Assembly: GCA_934178345.1 (NCBI GenBank)
Contig: CAKPQG010000014.1
Coordinates: 1 to 59,639, forward strand
DNA length: 59,639 bases
Direction: 5' to 3'
From: an uncultured Dialister sp.
GTDB lineage: Bacteria > Bacillota > Negativicutes > Veillonellales > Dialisteraceae
The translations under genes and the position numbers were made by a program. This document shows, in pieces, positions 25,213 through 34,916 of this stretch; position 1 is the stretch's first letter, and each line of letters starts with the position of its first letter. The notes under the pieces are model-generated. The model was not told where the DNA came from. It made no database searches and saw nothing but the letters and a program-made list of their open reading frames with translations.

Positions 25213-27426
25213 CTACTCATCACCAAGCAGTCCATACCATGCCTGTCCGAGCGCGATGCCGCCGTCACCGGGCGGGACTTTTTCATTGGTATAGACAGAA
25301 AAACCGCGCTTTTGCAGCACTTCCCGCGCACGCATCAGGAGAAGCTGATTCGAAAAACAGCCGCCGGAGAGAAGGATGCGCGGCAGGCCGAAGTGCTCCG
25401 CCGAGGAGAGGATCATCTCGGCGATGGCCTCGTGAAAGGCGAGCGCCTTTTCTTCTATTGTACCATGGGACGCCAGCAGCGCGCGGATGAGCTCGCGGCC
25501 ATCCCACAGGAGGCGGCCGTCCCGCTCTTTTCCTTCCCAGAAAATCTTCGGAGCATGCGTGGCTGCCATCGCGGCGGCTTCGAGCGCCATGGGGCACTCG
25601 CCTTTGAAATGATTCTCCTCGCCAAGCCCCAGCAGCGACGCCGCCGCATCGAAGAGACGGCCCATGGAAGAGTTTTCTATCGTATTCACATGATGAGCGA
25701 GCGCAGCGCGGACGAGAGGCGCGCGCGGATCCTTCGACGGAAGGCCCGCTGCTGCCAGATAAGAGAGCGCACTCTTCCACGCCTGTTTCATAGAGGCATC
25801 GCCACCGATCATGGAAATCGGCGCAAGGTGTCCCACGCGCTGCATGGACGTCCCCTCGCAGAGAAGGATCTCGCCGCCCCAGACGGTGCCGTCCTCCCCA
25901 TAGCCTGTACCGTCAAAGACGAAGGCAAGGGACTTCCCTTGCAGATGATGCTCCGCCATGACAGAGAGCGCATGGGCGTGATGATGCTGGACGGTATAAA
26001 AGGGAATCCCCCGCTCTCTGGCTGTTTTTTCTCCCAAAAGGCGGGACAGGTAGGCAGGATGCAGATCGGAAATGACCGCTTGCGGCGAAAGCCCCAAGAG
26101 TTCTTCCCAGTCCTGCTCCGTTTCCAGAAAAAACGCCTGCGAGCGTTCATTAAGGATGTCGCATGGCACCTCGGCGGGATACAGCGAGCCGCCGCCCGCG
26201 AGGGCAAAGCCCGGTGCCATGTCCGCCCCTGTCGCAAGGACCATGCCGGATGGCGCGTCTCTCACCACAGGTTCCGGAAGAAATCCGCGCGTCCTTCGTA
26301 GGATCTGCGCTTCCCTTCCCTGCAGCTGCATGACGCTGTCATCGGCGGGGCGCAGGATCTCCCTGTCATAGAAGAAAAGCCCTGCGATGTCTTCGTGCGC
26401 TTCGTAGTACGCCTGCGCCTCCTCGTCCCGGAAGATCATCGGCTCGCCGCTTTGGTTTGCACTCGTGACGATGAGCGGCGCATCGACGCCCTCCGCCAGC
26501 TGGCTGTAGAATCCGGTCGAAGGAAGGCAAAGTCCCAGACGCGGCACGCGAGATGCCACGGCAGGAAGGACTTTCCGTTTCGGCGCGGCAAGCAGGATCG
26601 GGCGCACCGGAGAAGTGAGCATTTCGATTTCTTTCTCCGAAAGCACGGCCCACGCCTTCGCCATGTCGATGTCTTTCATCATCAGTGCGAACGGCTTCCC
26701 GCTGCGGTGCTTCATGCGGCGAAGACAGCCCGCCGTCTCTTTCCTGTCCCCGCGGCAGACGAGCTGGTAGCCGCCCATGGCCTTCACCAGAAGGATCGCG
26801 CCCTCTTTCGCAAGACGGATCGCTTCTGCCATCGCCGCCTCTTTTTCAAACCGTCTCTCCCTCGTCCATCCCTTCAGCTGCGGGCCGCAGTGTGCGCATG
26901 CGATGCTTTCTGCATGACAGCGGCGGTCAGAAAGGCTTTTGTACTCTTTCTCACAGTCCTTGCAGAGAGGAAAATCCTTCATGGTCGTCCGCTCGCGGTC
27001 ATAGGGAAGCGCCTCGATCATCGTATAGCGCGGCCCACAGGCGGTGCAGGATGTGTAGGGGTAGCCATAGTGATGGTCCTTGGGATCTTTCATATCTGCC
27101 TGGCAGTCTTCGCAGATGCCAAGATCCGCCGGAAAGAGCGGTGCGCGTACCGCTCCGCCGCTTGCGATCGCACGGAAATCGGGCAAAGGCTCATGGGCGA
27201 TCTCCTCCACACGCATTTCCGCGACCTCCACAGGCGGCCTCGCCGCCCGTATATCCTCCATGAAAGAAAGGAGAGCCTCGCGGCTCCCCTGTGCAATGAT
27301 GGTGACGACGCCGCCTTCATTCCTGACGGTGCCTGTGATATGATGCGCCCCTGCCAGACGGCAAATAAGCGGACGGAAGCCCACGCCCTGCACACGGCCA
27401 AGGGCAGTGATGCGATAGGTCAGCAT
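25213..27426 (-). CDS. hypF: Carbamoyltransferase HypF
   Basis: A 737-residue enzyme that makes carbamoyl-adenylate from carbamoyl phosphate and ATP and passes it to HypE. Domains in order: acylphosphatase (about 1-90, GRVQGVGFRPL), two zinc fingers (CEDCQADM and CTACGPR, then CKDCEKEY and CAHCGP), a YrdC-like domain (about 200-380) and a Kae1-like domain with HHHAHALSVMAEH and the FDGTGYGEDG motif. All parts are present and the length is normal. The TAG stop is in a repeat heptad. It sits between hypB and hypC. Confidence 0.97.
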   Translation of the reverse strand: MLTYRITALGRVQGVGFRPLICRLAGAHHITGTVRNEGGVVTIIAQGSREALLSFMEDIRAARPPVEVAEMRVEEIAHEPLPDFRAIASGGAVRAPLFPADLGICEDCQADMKDPKDHHYGYPYTSCTACGPRYTMIEALPYDRERTTMKDFPLCKDCEKEYKSLSDRRCHAESIACAHCGPQLKGWTRERRFEKEAAMAEAIRLAKEGAILLVKAMGGYQLVCRGDRKETAGCLRRMKHRSGKPFALMMKDIDMAKAWAVLSEKEIEMLTSPVRPILLAAPKRKVLPAVASRVPRLGLCLPSTGFYSQLAEGVDAPLIVTSANQSGEPMIFRDEEAQAYYEAHEDIAGLFFYDREILRPADDSVMQLQGREAQILRRTRGFLPEPVVRDAPSGMVLATGADMAPGFALAGGGSLYPAEVPCDILNERSQAFFLETEQDWEELLGLSPQAVISDLHPAYLSRLLGEKTARERGIPFYTVQHHHAHALSVMAEHHLQGKSLAFVFDGTGYGEDGTVWGGEILLCEGTSMQRVGHLAPISMIGGDASMKQAWKSALSYLAAAGLPSKDPRAPLVRAALAHHVNTIENSSMGRLFDAAASLLGLGEENHFKGECPMALEAAAMAATHAPKIFWEGKERDGRLLWDGRELIRALLASHGTIEEKALAFHEAIAEMILSSAEHFGLPRILLSGGCFSNQLLLMRAREVLQKRGFSVYTNEKVPPGDGGIALGQAWYGLLGDE

Positions 27427-27743
27427 GGCAGGCTCCTTTCAGAAATAAAAGATTCACGGGTTCTATGGGGAAGGTGGCGGCTTCGCCGCAAATATATAGG
27501 GGGCGATGCCCGAAGGACTGCGGATAACAGGTTTCCCGTTTAGAGTTTCCAAACATCGCCCGCCTGACCGCAAATGACAAAGATTTCTCGCTGCGCTCGA
27601 AATGACGATACGAGAAGAGCGGTGTCTCACATTGGTTTTCATGCCGCCGCGTGGATCCATCCTGCGCCTTTGGCGCGGCCCCTCTCCAGGGGCCTGCTCA
27701 GTTGGGGTAAAATTCCTAATCCCCAGCTACTAGTCACCAGTCA
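27427..27743. repeat. Repeat mosaic between hypB and hypF
   Basis: GGCGGCTTCGCCGC hairpin, family D element in reverse (27522-27607), family F element (about 27645-27715), GACT heptads (about 27725-27750) including the hypB stop codon. Confidence 0.85.
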
Positions 27744-28400
27744 CTAGTCACTCATCCCTGCCTTCTCGCAGATCCACTTCGCGGCCTCTTCATACCCTTC
27801 TCCGGTCTTTCCGCTGACCTTGAAGACGGGCGCATTCTTATTCAGATGGCGGATGCCTTTCATAAAGAACTCTTCATCGAAGTCCAGATAGGGCATGAGG
27901 TCGACCTTATTCAAGAGGATCATATCTGCTTTTTCAAAAGCGAGCGGATACTTGTACGGCTTGTCGCTGCCGTCTGCCACGCTGACGATGAGGAGCTTCA
28001 TGTGCTCGCCGATATCCAGCTCGGCAGGGCAGACGAGATTTCCGACATTTTCGATGAAGAGGATGCCCGGCTCATCGAAATCCATGGTGTGTACCGCGTT
28101 ATGCACGAGCGGTGCATCCAGATGGCAGGCTCCGAAGGTATTGATCTGCGCCGCCTTCACATGCTGCTTTCTGAGGCGTTCGGTATCGATGTCGGACTCG
28201 ATATCACCCTCGATGACATAGACCTTGCGCGCGATGTACTTCATGAGCTGCTCGAGCGAGGTGGTCTTGCCCGTCCCCGGTGCGCCCATGACATTCACGG
28301 CGAAAATATTCCGTTCTGTCAGGTAATGTCTGACATGCTCGGCAATGTGATTGTTATGGGCATAGATGTTCTCCATCACGCCGGCTTTGACCATATGCAT
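27744..28400 (-). CDS. hypB: Nickel-inserting GTPase HypB
   Basis: A 218-residue SIMIBI-class GTPase that delivers nickel to the hydrogenase with HypA. Walker A GAPGTGKT, the metal-binding stretch NTFGACHLDA, IENVGNLVCPAELD and base motif NKVD are present. It lacks the N-terminal CxxCGC motif and any His-rich nickel-storage tail, unlike some HypB proteins. The start MHMVKAG is chosen because AAAAAGGAG lies upstream; a longer frame reads back into hypA. The last residues and TAG stop come from a GACT heptad. Confidence 0.96.
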   Translation of the reverse strand: MHMVKAGVMENIYAHNNHIAEHVRHYLTERNIFAVNVMGAPGTGKTTSLEQLMKYIARKVYVIEGDIESDIDTERLRKQHVKAAQINTFGACHLDAPLVHNAVHTMDFDEPGILFIENVGNLVCPAELDIGEHMKLLIVSVADGSDKPYKYPLAFEKADMILLNKVDLMPYLDFDEEFFMKGIRHLNKNAPVFKVSGKTGEGYEEAAKWICEKAGMSD

Positions 28401-28459
28401 GGGGTATCTCCTTTTTCTTACTATGCAACTGGCAGGCAAATAGACTGCCATAGAAGGTT

Positions 28460-28801
28460 TTAAATTTCCAGATCCACGCTCTCTATATAAAACTCTTTCC
28501 CGATCTCTGTCGGAGAGCCATCGCCGCCGCAATGGGGGCAGGTGAAGGAGAAGCGCTTCCGTTCAAAAAGAGCGCCGCAGTGGTCGCAGCGCATCTTCGG
28601 CTTGATATCTTGGATCGTCAGGATCGCCCCCTCGCAAAGGGTGCCTTCGGAAATCACATCAAAGTACATCTGGATGGACTCTCCGATGAATCCCGAGTCT
28701 TCTCCCACGACGAGATGGATCGCTTTCACAAGACCGCCCTTTTCACGAGCGGTCTTTTCTGCGATGCGGACGATTTCCAGCGTCACCGGATACTCATGCA
28801 T
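28460..28801 (-). CDS. hypA: Nickel metallochaperone HypA
   Basis: A 113-residue protein that carries nickel and hands it over with HypB. The start is fixed by function: the family needs Met-His-Glu at the N-terminus (MHEYPVT) because His2 binds nickel, so ATG 28801 is right and the ATG 9 bp earlier is not. The zinc site is CDHCG and CPHCG. Its first codons overlap the echF stop by 8 bp (ATGCATGA), showing translational coupling between hydrogenase and maturation genes. Confidence 0.97.
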   Translation of the reverse strand: MHEYPVTLEIVRIAEKTAREKGGLVKAIHLVVGEDSGFIGESIQMYFDVISEGTLCEGAILTIQDIKPKMRCDHCGALFERKRFSFTCPHCGGDGSPTEIGKEFYIESVDLEI

Positions 28802-30851
28802 GGGGCTCATCCTTCTTCACGGGTGGACGCGGACGGACAGGGCGCACCGGCGCTTTCCCGGTGAGCGTGAGCACGAGGGCTTTGTCCTCGCCTTCCTCCC
28901 ACTCTTCCTTCATCGTGAGACACTTTGCCGGACAGTTCTCCGCGCATACGCCGCAAGCCACGCATTTCTCGCGGTCGATCGTCCACTTCCGGGTCTTCCG
29001 GTCGATCGTGATCGCCTGCATCGGGCAGCTGTGCTCACAGCGTCCGCAGAAGAGACATTTCTCGATGTCATTCTTCACATGATGCGGATTCTCCGACTGC
29101 GGCACGTCCTTTGCCGCCTCTGGGGCAGGGACTGCTTTTACAGGTTCTGCCTTCGGTAGTTCTGCCGGCTTATCCGCCGGACGCGGGCGGGCGGGGCGCA
29201 GCGGCGCTTTCCCGGTGAGCGTGAGCACGAGGGCTTTGTCCTCGCCTTCCTCCCACTCTTCCTTCATCGTGAGGCACTTCGCCGAACAGTTCTCCGCGCA
29301 TACGCCGCAAGCCACGCATTTCTCGCGGTCGATCGTCCACTTCCGGGTCTTCCGGTCGATCGTAATCGCCTGCATCGGACAGCTGTGCTCGCAGCGTCCG
29401 CAGAAGAGGCATTTCTCGATGGTATTCTTCACATGATGCGGATTCTCCGACTGCGGCACATCCTTCGCCGGTTCTGGGGCAGGAGCTGCTTTTACAGGTT
29501 CTGCCTTCGGTAGTTCTGCCGGCTTATCCGCCGGACGGGCGGGCCGCACAGGTGCCTTTCCGGTGAGCATCAGCACGAGGGCTTTGTCCTCGCCTTCCTC
29601 CCACTCTTCTTTCATCGCAAGGCACTTCGCCGGACAGTTCTCCGCGCATACGCCGCAGGCCACACATTTCTCGCGGTCGATCGTCCACTGGCGTGTCTTC
29701 CGGTCGATCGTAATCGCCTGCATCGGGCAGCTGTGCTCGCAGCGTCCGCAGAAGAGACATTTCTCGATGGTATTCTTCACATGATGCGGATTCTCCGACT
29801 GCGGGACGTCTTCTTTCAGCGCAGGAGCCGGCTTCGGCTGAGGCGCACATGCCGTCTCTGCCTTCGGCGCCGGCGGCGCGGGACGCACGCGAGGGCGGCG
29901 GGTCAAGACCTTGCCCTGATAGGTGGTGACAGCGGCTTTATTTTCTCCTTCTCCCCAAGTCTCTTCAAGGGAAAGGCACTTCGCCGGACAGTCCATGGCG
30001 CAGGCACCGCAGGTGATGCACTTGTTCCGATCGATCGTCCATGTACGGTTTCTGCGGTCGATCGTGATGGCATCCACAGGGCAGGCCTTCTCACACTTGC
30101 CGCAGAAGAGGCATTTCTCGATGTCATTTTTCACGTGGTTGTCAGCCACGGCCGCTTCCGCAGCTGACGGCTGCGCTGCCTCCATGACAGGCTGCGCCGC
30201 CGGTCTTCTTCGGATCTTCGAGACCCCATGAACGGTGATTTCTGTCCGATTGCCCAGGTAGCAGCCGAGCGAGAGGCACTTCCTCGGGCAGTTGTCGATA
30301 CAGGTACCGCAGTTCACGCAGGCTTCGAGGTTGATGCGCCAGGTGCGGTTTCTGCGGTCGACGGTGATGGCACCCGCCGGGCAGTTTCTTTCGCACATGC
30401 CGCAGAAAATACACTTCATCACATTATTGACGATATGGCTTCGGTCATCCATCGCGAGCATGGCTGCATTCTGCGCGGCGACGGTCTTCTTGACTTCGCT
30501 GCCGCCCTCTTTTTTGACGGCGGTCAGAATGATTTCTGTCTTCTCAAGGCCCGGCATCGCATAGTGCGGATCCATGGAGAGACACTTTTTCGGGCACGTC
30601 TCCACACACGCGCCGCACTGGATGCAGGCGAAAGGATTGATCTTCCACTCGCCGGTCTTTCTATCGACAGTGAGCGCGCCGGATGGACAGCTTCTCTCGC
30701 ACATGCCGCAGAGAATGCACTGACTGACATCATTCACCACGCGTCCGCGGACGCCTTTGCAGAAAGTCTTCGGCGCAAGCGGGTACTCCGAGGTCACCGG
30801 AGGCTTGAATAAATTCGCCACGGCCTGTTTGATATATACCAGGTAACTCAT
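28794..30851 (-). CDS. echF: Enlarged EchF: hydrogenase polyferredoxin with twelve [4Fe-4S] motifs
   Basis: A 685-residue protein. The first about 115 residues match the usual EchF/NuoI-type subunit (CILCGMCERSCP and CIQCGACVETCP). Five more modules of about 100-118 residues follow, each with two CxxCxxCxxxC motifs, joined by Pro/Ala/Lys-rich linkers; that is six modules and twelve clusters. Modules 4-6 are nearly identical and correspond to DNA repeats of 348-354 bp (about 28.86-29.9 kb), a recent tandem duplication. In module 5 one CP is changed to CS (AENCSAKC). It should wire electrons between soluble ferredoxin and EchC/EchE. It overlaps hypA and follows echE after repeats. Confidence 0.93.
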   Translation of the reverse strand: MSYLVYIKQAVANLFKPPVTSEYPLAPKTFCKGVRGRVVNDVSQCILCGMCERSCPSGALTVDRKTGEWKINPFACIQCGACVETCPKKCLSMDPHYAMPGLEKTEIILTAVKKEGGSEVKKTVAAQNAAMLAMDDRSHIVNNVMKCIFCGMCERNCPAGAITVDRRNRTWRINLEACVNCGTCIDNCPRKCLSLGCYLGNRTEITVHGVSKIRRRPAAQPVMEAAQPSAAEAAVADNHVKNDIEKCLFCGKCEKACPVDAITIDRRNRTWTIDRNKCITCGACAMDCPAKCLSLEETWGEGENKAAVTTYQGKVLTRRPRVRPAPPAPKAETACAPQPKPAPALKEDVPQSENPHHVKNTIEKCLFCGRCEHSCPMQAITIDRKTRQWTIDREKCVACGVCAENCPAKCLAMKEEWEEGEDKALVLMLTGKAPVRPARPADKPAELPKAEPVKAAPAPEPAKDVPQSENPHHVKNTIEKCLFCGRCEHSCPMQAITIDRKTRKWTIDREKCVACGVCAENCSAKCLTMKEEWEEGEDKALVLTLTGKAPLRPARPRPADKPAELPKAEPVKAVPAPEAAKDVPQSENPHHVKNDIEKCLFCGRCEHSCPMQAITIDRKTRKWTIDREKCVACGVCAENCPAKCLTMKEEWEEGEDKALVLTLTGKAPVRPVRPRPPVKKDEPHA
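28860..29900 (-). repeat. Tandem 348-354 bp duplications inside echF
   Basis: Three near-identical units with equivalent points at 28861, 29215 and 29563 encode modules 6, 5 and 4. Differences are mostly synonymous, so the units are young or kept alike by recombination. Confidence 0.9.
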
Positions 30852-31407
30852 AATTGCCTCCTTTGGATGGGTGACTGGGGACTAGTCACTAGTAGCTAGG
30901 GATTAGGGATTAGGGGTCACAAGTGACTAGTGACTGGTGACTGGTGACTTGAATACCACTTTCGGGCATCGCCATTATTGACACTCCGCGGCGCATTTCG
31001 TCATCCTGAGCGGAGTGAAATGTCGGATGTTCGATCATGTAAAGGCGGAACAGTGAGAACTGAGTCGAAGGATCTGGCGCCGCACCACCATTTCGCATTT
31101 CTCATTTCTAATTTCTCATTCAAGCGAGGCTTTCATCCACAATCAAGGGGCGTCACGCCCCACGGGCTAACACTGAAGTTTGAAAGCAGGGATGATTAGT
31201 AGCTAGGGATTAGGGATTGGGGATTAGGAGCGCCGAGCGACCGGTGACTTACATACTACTTTCGGGCATCGCCCCATATATATTTGCGGCGAAGCCGCTA
31301 CCTTCATTCCTAATTCCTCATTCCTAATTCCTCATTCGGGTCGAGCTTTCATCCACAATCAGTGGACGAGCCGCCCCCGGGGCTAACCCTGAACCCGCCA
31401 ACCTCCA
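30852..31407. repeat. Repeat mosaic between echE and echF
   Basis: GACT/GATTA heptads (about 30870-30950), family E element (30999-31075), TTCTCAT heptads (about 31092-31122), a second full module (about 31170-31395) ending GGCTAACCCTGAACCC. Two composite modules stand in tandem here. Confidence 0.85.
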
Positions 31408-32493
31408 CTATCTTTCACAGCAGCTGATGCAGGGGTCGATGGTCAGGATGATATTCGGCACATCGGCGAGGTCGCAACCCTGCAGCATCTTGACGAGGGC
31501 CGCGATGTTGCAGTTCGTCGGGGTACGGAGACGGAAACGCTCGAGGTTCTTGGTGCCATTTCCCTTGACATAATAAATGGCTTCGCCGCGCGGCTGTTCG
31601 ACGCGGGTGAAAAATTCGCCTTTGGGCGGGACCCCGCGGACAGGGGCTGCGATCGCGCCTTGCGGGAGATTTTGGAGCGCGCCGAGGATGATGTCGATGG
31701 ACTGATAGAGCTCGCCGATACGTACCTTTGCACGGGCGAGGCAGTCACCGGCCTGCTCTAAGACCGGATGAAATCCAAGATCCCTGTACGCACCGTCATC
31801 GTCGGCCATGCGGTAATCATTCGGGACGCCACTGGCACGTGCCATCGGACCGACGCAGCCCAGATCCATCGCATCATTCATAGAAAGGATCCCGACGCCT
31901 TCCAGACGTGTCTGGATGGTATCGTCATAGAGGAAAACAGACGCCATCTCTTCGATCTCCTTGCGCAGGCCGGTGAGCTTCTCTTCGATGTCCTTCTTCA
32001 TGGCATCCGTAAGGTCACGGCGCACGCCGCCCACCTCGCAGACGGAGAAGATGACACGGCCGCCGGTCGTTTCTTCGAAAATATCCAGGATCGTCTCGCG
32101 AAGACGCCAGCAGTGCATGAAAAGACTCTCAAAGCCCAGCGCGTCCGCGCCAAGTCCGAGCCACAGGAGATGGCTGTGCAGGCGGGAAAGCTCATGCCAG
32201 ATCGTCCGCAGGTAGCTCGCACGGCGCGGCACGTCGATCTCCATCAGCCCTTCGACGGCCTTTGCATAGCCCCAGCCATGCCCGAAGGAGCAGATGCCGC
32301 AGACGCGCTCTGCGACATAGATGAACTGCTTGAAATCGCGCTTTTCGACCAGCTTTTCCAGCCCGCGGTGAACGTAGCCGATGGACGGCACGGCACGGAC
32401 GACCTTCTCATCCTTCAGCTCCAGATCCAGATGAATCGGCTCCGGCAGGACCGGATGCTGCGGGCCAAAGGAAACCGTAGTGAGTTCAGCCAT
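31408..32493 (-). CDS. echE: [NiFe] hydrogenase large subunit EchE
   Basis: A 361-residue catalytic subunit of a group 4 membrane hydrogenase, homologous to NuoD. The four nickel-ligand cysteines are in ERVCGICS (about 65-72) and the C-terminal DPCISCCER. The protein ends exactly at that motif with no C-terminal tail, so no maturation protease is needed, and none is seen. The second ATG (32493) is preferred: AAGGAGG is 6 bp upstream of it but abuts the first. It overlaps the echD stop by 8 bp (ATGGCTGA). Confidence 0.96.
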   Translation of the reverse strand: MAELTTVSFGPQHPVLPEPIHLDLELKDEKVVRAVPSIGYVHRGLEKLVEKRDFKQFIYVAERVCGICSFGHGWGYAKAVEGLMEIDVPRRASYLRTIWHELSRLHSHLLWLGLGADALGFESLFMHCWRLRETILDIFEETTGGRVIFSVCEVGGVRRDLTDAMKKDIEEKLTGLRKEIEEMASVFLYDDTIQTRLEGVGILSMNDAMDLGCVGPMARASGVPNDYRMADDDGAYRDLGFHPVLEQAGDCLARAKVRIGELYQSIDIILGALQNLPQGAIAAPVRGVPPKGEFFTRVEQPRGEAIYYVKGNGTKNLERFRLRTPTNCNIAALVKMLQGCDLADVPNIILTIDPCISCCER

Positions 32494-32926
32494 TGCCATC
32501 CTCCTTCTTCACGACAGATGCATCGACGCCCAGACCGCTTCGAAGGTTCACCTTCACGGCCTGCTTTGCGTGGACGGCATTCGACAGGTCATGCCACGGC
32601 GTCTTCTGCGCGAGGTGGTAGAAATGCCCGCCATAGTCCACATCGGGCGCGATGAAACGGACATCCAGCCCGAAAAGATCGTGGATCTCATTCTCCCACA
32701 CAAAAGCGTACCAGTACAGGCTCGTGATGCTCATGACAGAGCCGTCGAGCGCCGCGGTCAGACGCAAATGATAGAGAAAATAATTTTTATCAAAGGTGTA
32801 TGTCAGTTCGAATCCCTCCGTGGTACGGGTGCAGAGGATCTGAACCAGACGGCAGCCTTCTTTTTTGAATCGCGCCACACGCTCCAAGAGGTCTTCCGGG
32901 CGGATGGTGATGAATTGCTGTTTCAT
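32486..32926 (-). CDS. echD: Ech hydrogenase subunit D (NuoC-like)
   Basis: A 146-residue subunit homologous to the 30-kDa NuoC subunit, which bridges the catalytic module. WENEIHDLFGLDVRFIAPD is the NuoC signature (WxxEREVxDLFG in complex I), followed by a short C-terminal region. AAAGGAG precedes the ATG. It sits between echC and echE, the canonical order. Confidence 0.9.
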   Translation of the reverse strand: MKQQFITIRPEDLLERVARFKKEGCRLVQILCTRTTEGFELTYTFDKNYFLYHLRLTAALDGSVMSITSLYWYAFVWENEIHDLFGLDVRFIAPDVDYGGHFYHLAQKTPWHDLSNAVHAKQAVKVNLRSGLGVDASVVKKEDGNG

Positions 32927-33381
32927 AGATGTTCTCCTTTGGGAGGGGGATAGAAATGGGTTCGGGGTTCGGGGTTAGTCCTTAGGGCGGCTCCGTCCAC
33001 TGATTATGAATGAAAGCTTTGCGCGAATGAGGAATTAGGAATGAGGAATTAGGAATGGTGGTGCGGCGCATAAAAAGCAGAAGCGCCGCGGAGTATAAAT
33101 AGTGGCGATGCCCGAAGGCGGTATTTAAGTCACCAGTCACTAGCTACCAGTCACTTGCGCCCCTAATCCCTAGCCACTAATCCCTGCTTTCAAACTTCAG
33201 GGGTGTGGTGGCGGCTTCGCCAAGATCCTTCGGCTCAGGTCGCAGCTGTTCTGGCATTCGTTATCTCACATACGACGTTTCTCGCCGCTCAGGATGACGA
33301 AACGGGGCGATGCCCGAAGGTGTTATTCAAGCTACAAGCTACAAGTCACTAGTCACCAGTCACTCCTAATCCCTGAACCCA
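32927..33381. repeat. Repeat mosaic between echC and echD
   Basis: GGGTTCGGGGTTCGG, CATTC-type heptads in reverse (about 33025-33058), GCGGCGC hairpin, GACT/GATTA heptads (about 33127-33190), family E variant in reverse (33223-33300), heptads to 33365. Confidence 0.85.
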
Positions 33382-33813
33382 TCAACCTTTTCTCAGTTTC
33401 TTCTGCTTTTCTTCCAGCACGGAAAGGCCTTTTACGACGCCGTCGATGATGGCCTCCGGACGTGCGGCGCAGCCGGGGACGTAGACGTCGACGGGGATCG
33501 CCTTGTCCATGCCGCCAAGCATATTGTAGCACTCGCGGAAGATGCCGCCGCTGCAGGCGCAGGTGCCGACGGCGATCACCACTTTCGGTTCCGGCATCTG
33601 TTCATAGATTTGGCGGACGACAGGCAGGTTCTGCGCATTCACGCCGCCGGTGACAAGAAAAATATCGGCGTGTTTCGGGTCGCCGGTATTGACGATGCCG
33701 AAGCGCTCTACGTCATAGAGCGGTGTCAGGCACGCCAGTACCTCGATATCACAGCCGTTGCAGGACGATCCGTCGTAATGGATCAGCCAGGGAGATTTCT
33801 TTTCAAAGCTCAT
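33382..33813 (-). CDS. echC: Ech hydrogenase small subunit EchC (NuoB-like)
   Basis: A 143-residue small subunit, homologue of NuoB, holding the [4Fe-4S] cluster next to the NiFe site. Ligands are in CNGCDIEVLAC, GTCACSGG and VPGCAARPE. It passes electrons between EchF and EchE. The start MSFEKK has GGAGGT 5 bp upstream; an ATG 48 bp earlier has none and would add a Pro-rich stretch typical of translated repeat. Confidence 0.95.
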   Translation of the reverse strand: MSFEKKSPWLIHYDGSSCNGCDIEVLACLTPLYDVERFGIVNTGDPKHADIFLVTGGVNAQNLPVVRQIYEQMPEPKVVIAVGTCACSGGIFRECYNMLGGMDKAIPVDVYVPGCAARPEAIIDGVVKGLSVLEEKQKKLRKG

Positions 33814-34040
33814 ACATGACCTCCGGAATGGAGTGAATTGGGATGGTGGTGTCGGGTTCAAGGTTCAGGGTTCAGGGTTAGCGCCGCGGAGGTTTGAAAC
33901 TAGCGGTTTTCTCGTATCGCAAACCTAATCCCTAGCCACTAATCCCTAGCTACCCGTCACTAGTCACTAGTCACCAGTCACCAGTCACCAGTCACCAGTC
34001 ACTAGCCACCCTGAACCCATCAACCCGAACCAGACAACCT
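33814..34040. repeat. Repeat mosaic between echB and echC
   Basis: CTGAA heptads (about 33857-33880), GTTTGAAACTAGCGG, GATTA and GACT heptads (about 33925-34010). No gene. Confidence 0.85.
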
Positions 34041-34916
34041 TTATTTAAAATACATCAAAAATGCAATATTCAAAAATCCTGCCATGAGGCCGACGAGCCA
34101 GGTGGAGGCGAACATGCGCTCCCACTTGATGCGGGCGCAGCAGTTGTCGATGAGGATTTCTGCGAAGAAAACGATCTCGCAGATGGCAAGGCCGAGAAGC
34201 CAGGTCCACCAGGTATCCGATGCAAAGAAGAGGAGCACGAGGCCGAAGAGGAAGACATTCTCATACCAGTGCGCGAGCTCGACGACGGCGAGGGTGCGGC
34301 CGGAGATTTCTGTCTTGAGCCCGCCGATGAGTTCCTGATGCGCTTCATGCGACATGGAAATATCGAAGGGCGATTTCCTGAATTTGATGAGAAGAATGAA
34401 GCAGAGGCCGAAGAAGATGCCCGGCATACGCAGGATATTCATATGAGAGCCCGTCAGGATGTCTCCGACGGAGAAGCTGCCGCTGGCGAGGTAAAAACCG
34501 AGCGCCACCATGAGGAGCATCGGTTCATACGCCATGGTCTGCACGAGCTCACGCTCCGCGCCGATCTGGCTGTAGGGCGAATCGACGGCATACGCCGCGA
34601 TGATGAGGCAGACACTCGCCATGGTGAGTGTGAAGACGACGAGCAGGATATCGCCCTGCGCGAAGAAGATGGTGCCGGTCAGAAGGACGAAAAGAAGGAA
34701 GCCGAAGATGTAGAAGCCTTCCGCCTTATTGACGGCGATCGGCTGCTTTTCCCACAGCTTCAGGAAATCATAGAAGGGCTGCAGGAGGGGCGGCCCCTTT
34801 CTCCGCTGCATACGAGCGGAGATGATGCGGTCGCATCCGGCAAGCAGTCCGCCGAGGATCGGCGCTAAGAGGAGGTACAGGAGACCCCCTGCGATAGGCA
34901 TCAGGAAGTCAGACAT
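34041..34916 (-). CDS. echB: Ech hydrogenase membrane subunit EchB (NuoH-like)
   Basis: A 291-residue membrane protein with about eight segments, homologue of NuoH that couples the hydrogenase to ion movement. Conserved pieces include DRIISARMQRRKGPPLLQPFYDFLKL (about 29-54) and FRKSPFDISMSHEAHQELIGG. ATG 34916 follows GGAGGT by 7 bp and overlaps the echA stop (ATGTCTGA); a GTG 9 bp earlier overlaps the ribosome site and is less likely. Confidence 0.95.
   Translation of the reverse strand: MSDFLMPIAGGLLYLLLAPILGGLLAGCDRIISARMQRRKGPPLLQPFYDFLKLWEKQPIAVNKAEGFYIFGFLLFVLLTGTIFFAQGDILLVVFTLTMASVCLIIAAYAVDSPYSQIGAERELVQTMAYEPMLLMVALGFYLASGSFSVGDILTGSHMNILRMPGIFFGLCFILLIKFRKSPFDISMSHEAHQELIGGLKTEISGRTLAVVELAHWYENVFLFGLVLLFFASDTWWTWLLGLAICEIVFFAEILIDNCCARIKWERMFASTWLVGLMAGFLNIAFLMYFK

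Noticed and set aside
28860..29900. Tandem echF units as an assembly artefact
   Set aside because: The three units differ by scattered, mostly synonymous changes and linker variants, so they are real copies, though exact number deserves a long-read check.
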